Assembly (NCBI GenBank): GCA_015492755.1
Contig: WGEM01000223.1
Location: 1 to 8,525, forward strand
Origin: Gemmatimonadota bacterium
Lineage (GTDB): Bacteria > Gemmatimonadota > Gemmatimonadetes > Longimicrobiales > Gaopeijiaceae
Length of the DNA: 8,525 nucleotides
Direction of reading: 5' to 3'
The notes beneath the pieces are model-generated. The model worked only from the letters and a program-made list of their open reading frames with translations, searched no databases and was not told the origin of the DNA. Shown one piece after another: positions 5,413 through 8,525 of this stretch (position 1 is its first letter; the number at the start of each line of letters is the position of its first letter). A program made the translations under genes and the position numbers.

Positions 5413-5816
5413 GGAGCCGGTCCCTCTCCGGCGGCCCCCTGCTCCACGAGACGCGCCGCTTCCTCCCACGCCTCGTGCAGCGACGCCACCATCTCGGCGA
5501 TCCGGTCCAACCGCTCCGCGTCCAGGTGGCGATTCGCCTTGGAAAGCTCCGTGGCCCAGAAGGCGTAGAGGGACGCCAGCCGCTGTGCCAGCTCGCCGCC
5601 TGCCTCGAAGTCCAGCGCGGAGAGGAGCTCGGTGACGATGTCGGAGGCTCGCGTCAGACTACTGTGCTTCCCCGGAATGTCGCCGCGGCGCACGCACGCG
5701 GCTCCCCGTTTGATGTTCACCAGGAGGTGCTCGTAGAGGAGGGGCACCAGCCGCTGTGGAGACGCGCTGAGCACGCGAGTCTCCTGGTAGGCCGTACCTC
5801 GGTTGGGACCGCTCAT
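5409..5816 (-). CDS. fliS: FliS, flagellin export chaperone
   Basis: FliS binds the C-terminus of flagellin in the cytoplasm, keeps it from polymerising early and delivers it to the flagellar export gate. This 135-residue four-helix protein shows the family pattern. YQETRVLSASPQRLVPLLYE near the N-terminus (residues 10-29) is followed by a helix with HLLVNIKRG. Further on are LTRASDIVTELLSALDFEAG (about 54-73), then LASLYAFWATELSKAN and a final helix ending in LHEAWEEAARL. Length is normal. The ATG at 5816 has GGAGGAGG six bases upstream and lies 14 bases after the fliD stop. The stop overlaps the start of the next gene by four bases. Confidence 0.94.
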   Translation of the reverse strand: MSGPNRGTAYQETRVLSASPQRLVPLLYEHLLVNIKRGAACVRRGDIPGKHSSLTRASDIVTELLSALDFEAGGELAQRLASLYAFWATELSKANRHLDAERLDRIAEMVASLHEAWEEAARLVEQGAAGEGPAP

Positions 5817-5822
5817 CGGGTG

Positions 5823-5830
5823 CCTCCTCC
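5823..5830 (-). promoter_or_regulatory. Ribosome-binding site of fliS
   Basis: GGAGGAGG on the minus strand fills the space between the fliD stop codon and the fliS start, six bases before the ATG at 5816. It supports that start and independent initiation on fliS. Confidence 0.85.
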
Positions 5831-8525
5831 TCAGGTGGTGGGCGCGGCCAGCGAGCCGAGCTGCGCCTGTAGCCAGGCGAGCTGCTGCTGCGCCTGCGCC
5901 ATCGCTTCTTCCAGGGCCGAGAACCGTTCGATGAGACGCTCGGCCCTCAGGGCAAGGCGCTCTTCGAACGCGGTGATGCGGTCGTCGAGTCCTTTCTTCT
6001 GAGTATCGAGTGCGTCCAGGATTCCTTGAATGGTCCCCTCGCCGGTGTCCAGCAACGCATCCGCCACGATCTCCACCGCCGATGCGATCCCGCGGGAGAA
6101 GGTCATCGTCCCCACCGTCCCCGTCGAAGAGCCCGTGTAGCGAACGATGAGTCCGTCCACAGCGGTGCCGGCGTCACCCGTGAGGATGCGCCCGGCACCG
6201 GTGGCAGCCTGCCCGCCGATGGTCCCCACCACGTCTACGCCGTTGTACGTGGCGGCGGCCACGCCCAGCGACGCGCTCCCATCGGAGCCGCCGGCGGTGT
6301 AGGCCACCGTGAAGCCGGCGGCGGAGCCGTACTCGTCGTGGAGAAGCTTGAGCTCTCCGCCCTCGTCGGATGCGGTGATGGCAGCCTTACTCCGCCCTTC
6401 TTCCGTTACCGTGAATCCGCCCAGATCGAAGGTACCGCCGCCGGCGTTGTCGGACGTCACGGTGAGGGAGAAGGTGTTGCGCCCCTCCTCCACCGCGGTG
6501 GCGGTGATGCGTCCCCCCGACACGGCAATCACCACGTCGGTGCCCACCGCCTTGGCGATCTCAGCCCGCAGGTCACCCAGCGTCTGCGTCGTGACATCCG
6601 TCACCGACCACTCACGGAAGAAGCTGGTTCCGTCGTTCCCCGTCCCCGAGATGGTGAAGGTGTCCCCGTCGGCGACGCCCAGATTGACGCCAGCGGCGTC
6701 ATAGAGGTTGGCCAGCGTCGTGGTGTCGGTGGCGTCGGTACCCACGGCATCGGACTTCAGCGCGTTGGCGCTCTCCATGGCGCGGGTGGTGGCGGTCTGG
6801 AACTCGGTGTTCAGCGCGTCCACGATCTGCGCCAGCGTCATCCCGTTGGAGAGCGACACGCTGTACGACGATCCGGTGCCCACGTCGGTCACCGTCATGG
6901 TGTCGGCGGTGGCGTCATCCACATAGGTGCCGCCGAAGCCGGAGCCGGTGACGGACGCCTGGGTGGGCAGCGTGGTGATGACCACGTCGTATGTGCCGCT
7001 CTCGACATTCTCGCCGGCGTCCACGTACTCCAGCGATGCGATGCTCCCCGCGCCGTAGACTGCGAAGTAGCGCTGCACCGAGAGGGGATCCGCCTCGATG
7101 GCGGCCTTCAGCACCCCCGTGTCGATGTCGTAGGTGCCTTCGCGGTTCAACTCGATGCCCAGGTCCGCGAGGCGATCGATGTCGGTGACGGTGGACGAGA
7201 TGGCCGACTGGAGCGCCGCGCGGAGCTGGTCCCGCATGCCCCGGATGACGCCGTCTCCGGAGAGCGGCCGCTTCAGCTCGCCCTCCTCGGCGCCGGAGCC
7301 GGTGAACTGGCTGTTCACGAACTCCGCCGCGGCGTTGTACGCCTTCACGAAGTCCTCCACCTTGCTCACGATGGCGTCCACGTCGCGGGTGATGTCCACG
7401 AAGACCGTCTCCCCGGTGGCCTCCGTGAGGGTGAGCGTCACGCCGTCCACCACGTCCGTGACGGTATTGGATGAGCGGGAAAAGAAGGCGCCGTCCACCT
7501 CCAGCTCGGCGTCCACACCGGCGGTGATCTCCCGGTCACGGCCCGCCTGGGTCACGGCGAAGTCGCCGAAATCCAGGGTGCCGCCGCCCTCGTTGTTGGC
7601 CACGATGGAGAGGGAGAGCCGGCTGTCGCCGCCGGTGTCGTCGGTGACCACCAGCGCGCCGGCGCTGATGGACGCGGTGGCGGTGCGCGATCCGGAGCCG
7701 AAGGCGTCGGCGGCGTCGTTGAGGGCGTCCACCAGGTCCTGGTAGGTGCTGGTGGCGCCCACGGTGAAGGTCTTGGTGAAGGTGGTGCCGTCGCCCCGCG
7801 TCCCCGAGATGGAGAGCGTGTCCCCCACCTGGACGTTGGCGGCGGCGCCCCCCACCCAGAGGTCAGTGAGGAGCGTGGAACCGGTGGCCGCCGTCACCGC
7901 GTCGCCGTCGGTCAGCGCGGCGCCCTGTACCTGCTGCTGCACCGCGGAGCGGCCCGCCTCCAGCACGCCCAGCGTCTCCAGAATGCCGTTGGCGTCGGTG
8001 AACGACGTGGTGCCGCTGATATCCAGGCGCTTCACCGTCTTCCCGTCGGCGTCGGTCTCGCTCACCACCTGGGCGCTGATGGAGCTGCCGGCTCCGGCGG
8101 CGGCGGTGTTGATGGCGGACGCGATGTCATCCAGGGAGTCTGCCGACAGGTCGATGGTGACGCTGAGGGCGCCGATGGTGACCGCCGCCGACCCGGGAGG
8201 GGACGACAGACCCAGGAGCGTCCCCACTGCGGTGGTGCTGGAGACGAACGCATCGCTCTTCGCGCCGTCGGAGGTGCCGTGCTTCAGCGAGGTGGTGCTG
8301 TCCAGGAAGCCGGCGGCCCGGAGCACGCCCCCCTGTCCGTCCGCCAGATCGATGCCCTCCGACCCCGTGGCTTCGGCGGTGAGCACCAGCCGGTAGCCGC
8401 CGCTGGGGGCCGCCACGATGGCCGCGCTCACGCCGGAAGGGTCGGAGCCGGTGTTGGCTGCGTTGATGGCCGCCGCAAGGTCGTCCAGCGACTGGCTCGC
8501 GCTCACCGACACCGCCTTGCCCCCC
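5831..8525 (-). CDS. fliD: FliD, flagellar filament cap protein, C-terminal 897 residues (5' end missing)
   Basis: FliD caps the growing filament and folds flagellin beneath it. The frame is open to the right edge, so the start lies outside; the GTG at 8512 is internal. Residues below count from the first codon in the window. Two flagellin-IN-like modules lie at about 1-75 (VSVSASQSLDDLAAAIN) and 105-200. Module A follows at 218-336. The FliD C-terminal domain begins near 380 (IVSKVEDFVKAYN, then DIDRLADLGIELNREGTYDI). It is interrupted near 490 by about 320 residues that include a related module B (603-718), and resumes near 811 (RGIASAVEIVADALLD) with a coiled-coil end rich in Gln and Ala. 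At more than 897 residues it is well above the common 450-700. The protein is low in Cys and Trp and rich in Thr, Gly, Asp and Ala, as expected for an exported filament protein. It is first in the operon part seen here. Confidence 0.93.
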   Translation of the reverse strand, partial: GGKAVSVSASQSLDDLAAAINAANTGSDPSGVSAAIVAAPSGGYRLVLTAEATGSEGIDLADGQGGVLRAAGFLDSTTSLKHGTSDGAKSDAFVSSTTAVGTLLGLSSPPGSAAVTIGALSVTIDLSADSLDDIASAINTAAAGAGSSISAQVVSETDADGKTVKRLDISGTTSFTDANGILETLGVLEAGRSAVQQQVQGAALTDGDAVTAATGSTLLTDLWVGGAAANVQVGDTLSISGTRGDGTTFTKTFTVGATSTYQDLVDALNDAADAFGSGSRTATASISAGALVVTDDTGGDSRLSLSIVANNEGGGTLDFGDFAVTQAGRDREITAGVDAELEVDGAFFSRSSNTVTDVVDGVTLTLTEATGETVFVDITRDVDAIVSKVEDFVKAYNAAAEFVNSQFTGSGAEEGELKRPLSGDGVIRGMRDQLRAALQSAISSTVTDIDRLADLGIELNREGTYDIDTGVLKAAIEADPLSVQRYFAVYGAGSIASLEYVDAGENVESGTYDVVITTLPTQASVTGSGFGGTYVDDATADTMTVTDVGTGSSYSVSLSNGMTLAQIVDALNTEFQTATTRAMESANALKSDAVGTDATDTTTLANLYDAAGVNLGVADGDTFTISGTGNDGTSFFREWSVTDVTTQTLGDLRAEIAKAVGTDVVIAVSGGRITATAVEEGRNTFSLTVTSDNAGGGTFDLGGFTVTEEGRSKAAITASDEGGELKLLHDEYGSAAGFTVAYTAGGSDGSASLGVAAATYNGVDVVGTIGGQAATGAGRILTGDAGTAVDGLIVRYTGSSTGTVGTMTFSRGIASAVEIVADALLDTGEGTIQGILDALDTQKKGLDDRITAFEERLALRAERLIERFSALEEAMAQAQQQLAWLQAQLGSLAAPTT
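6371..6718 (-). repeat. FliD internal module, copy B
   Basis: About 116 residues inside the insert that splits the FliD C-terminal domain. It shares ordered landmarks with copy A: TLANLYD, GDTFTISGTGNDGTSF, a TLGDL helix, SDNAGGGTFDLGGFTVTEEGR, ending ITA. The likeness is at protein level. It probably forms a beta-rich surface domain. Confidence 0.75.
7517..7873 (-). repeat. FliD internal module, copy A
   Basis: About 119 residues with the landmarks TLLTDLW, GDTLSISGTRGDGTTF, a TYQDLVDALN helix, NNEGGGTLDFGDFAVTQAGR, ending ITAG. It lies before the FliD C-terminal domain and corresponds segment by segment to copy B, indicating an internal duplication. Confidence 0.75.

Noticed and set aside
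5413..5469. N-terminal extension of the FliT-like protein to 5469
   Set aside because: It would overlap fliS by 61 bases and adds only Gly/Arg/Ser-rich residues; the ATGA overlap at 5412 is a normal coupled start.
6026..7474. Plus-strand frame of 482 codons opposite fliD
   Set aside because: Antisense shadow of a well-supported FliD frame; the product is full of Gly, Arg, His and Val with no domain, and no ribosome-binding site is evident.
7134..8396. Plus-strand Ser/Val-rich frames of 203 and 216 codons opposite fliD
   Set aside because: Their Ser/Val/Pro composition mirrors the Thr/Gly/Asp codons of FliD on the other strand; no independent gene signal.
8498..8512. GTG at 8512 as the start of fliD
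   Set aside because: The frame stays open to the window edge with family-like residues (GGKAVSVSAS), and the FliD N-terminal domain is missing, so the gene is cut by the window rather than starting here.

Overview
The window is very GC-rich with strong G/C preference at third codon positions. It reads as the end of a late flagellar and chemotaxis gene cluster from a motile, free-living, probably Gram-negative bacterium. The combination of GC-rich codons, a very large insert-bearing FliD, CheY-CheZ and a BatD-like gene would fit Gemmatimonadota or another deep-branching lineage. That placement is inference; no rRNA or ribosomal protein is present to prove it.

Layout, left to right. 1-465 (minus) is the 5' part of a luciferase-like (LLM class) flavin-dependent oxidoreductase that runs off the left edge. 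A short divergent intergenic region (about 478-576) carries a palindrome and a good sigma-28 (FliA)-type promoter. 577-1734 (plus) is a response regulator with an HD-GYP cyclic-di-GMP phosphodiesterase domain. It converges on a minus-strand operon, with two small GC hairpins in the 42-base gap. The minus-strand operon reads, in transcription order: fliD (partial, right edge), fliS, a small helical FliT/FlgN-like protein, then a second sigma-28-type promoter, flgM, cheY, cheZ and a BatD-like exported beta-domain protein. Spacing is tight throughout, with overlapping stop/start codons at fliS/FliT-like and cheY/cheZ. No stretch over 300 bases lacks a gene, and I see no tRNA, rRNA, CRISPR array, insertion sequence or phage feature.

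How the genes work together. FliD caps the filament; FliS and the FliT-like protein are probable export chaperones. FlgM should hold sigma-28 inactive until the hook is finished. CheY and CheZ are the switch signal and its phosphatase. The two sigma-28-type sites share TCAAG-N14-GCCGAT with identical 11-base spacers in the usual 8-11-8 layout. One drives flgM-cheY-cheZ-batD-like, and the other the HD-GYP regulator across the convergent junction. This suggests that c-di-GMP breakdown is switched on with the late flagellar genes. The most interesting points are this paired promoter, its overlap with the ribosome-binding site of the HD-GYP gene, the enlarged FliD with a duplicated module and split C-terminal domain, and the unexpected BatD-like gene at the end of a chemotaxis operon. 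I see no clearly new biological system here; the region is mostly recognisable motility machinery with unusual details.
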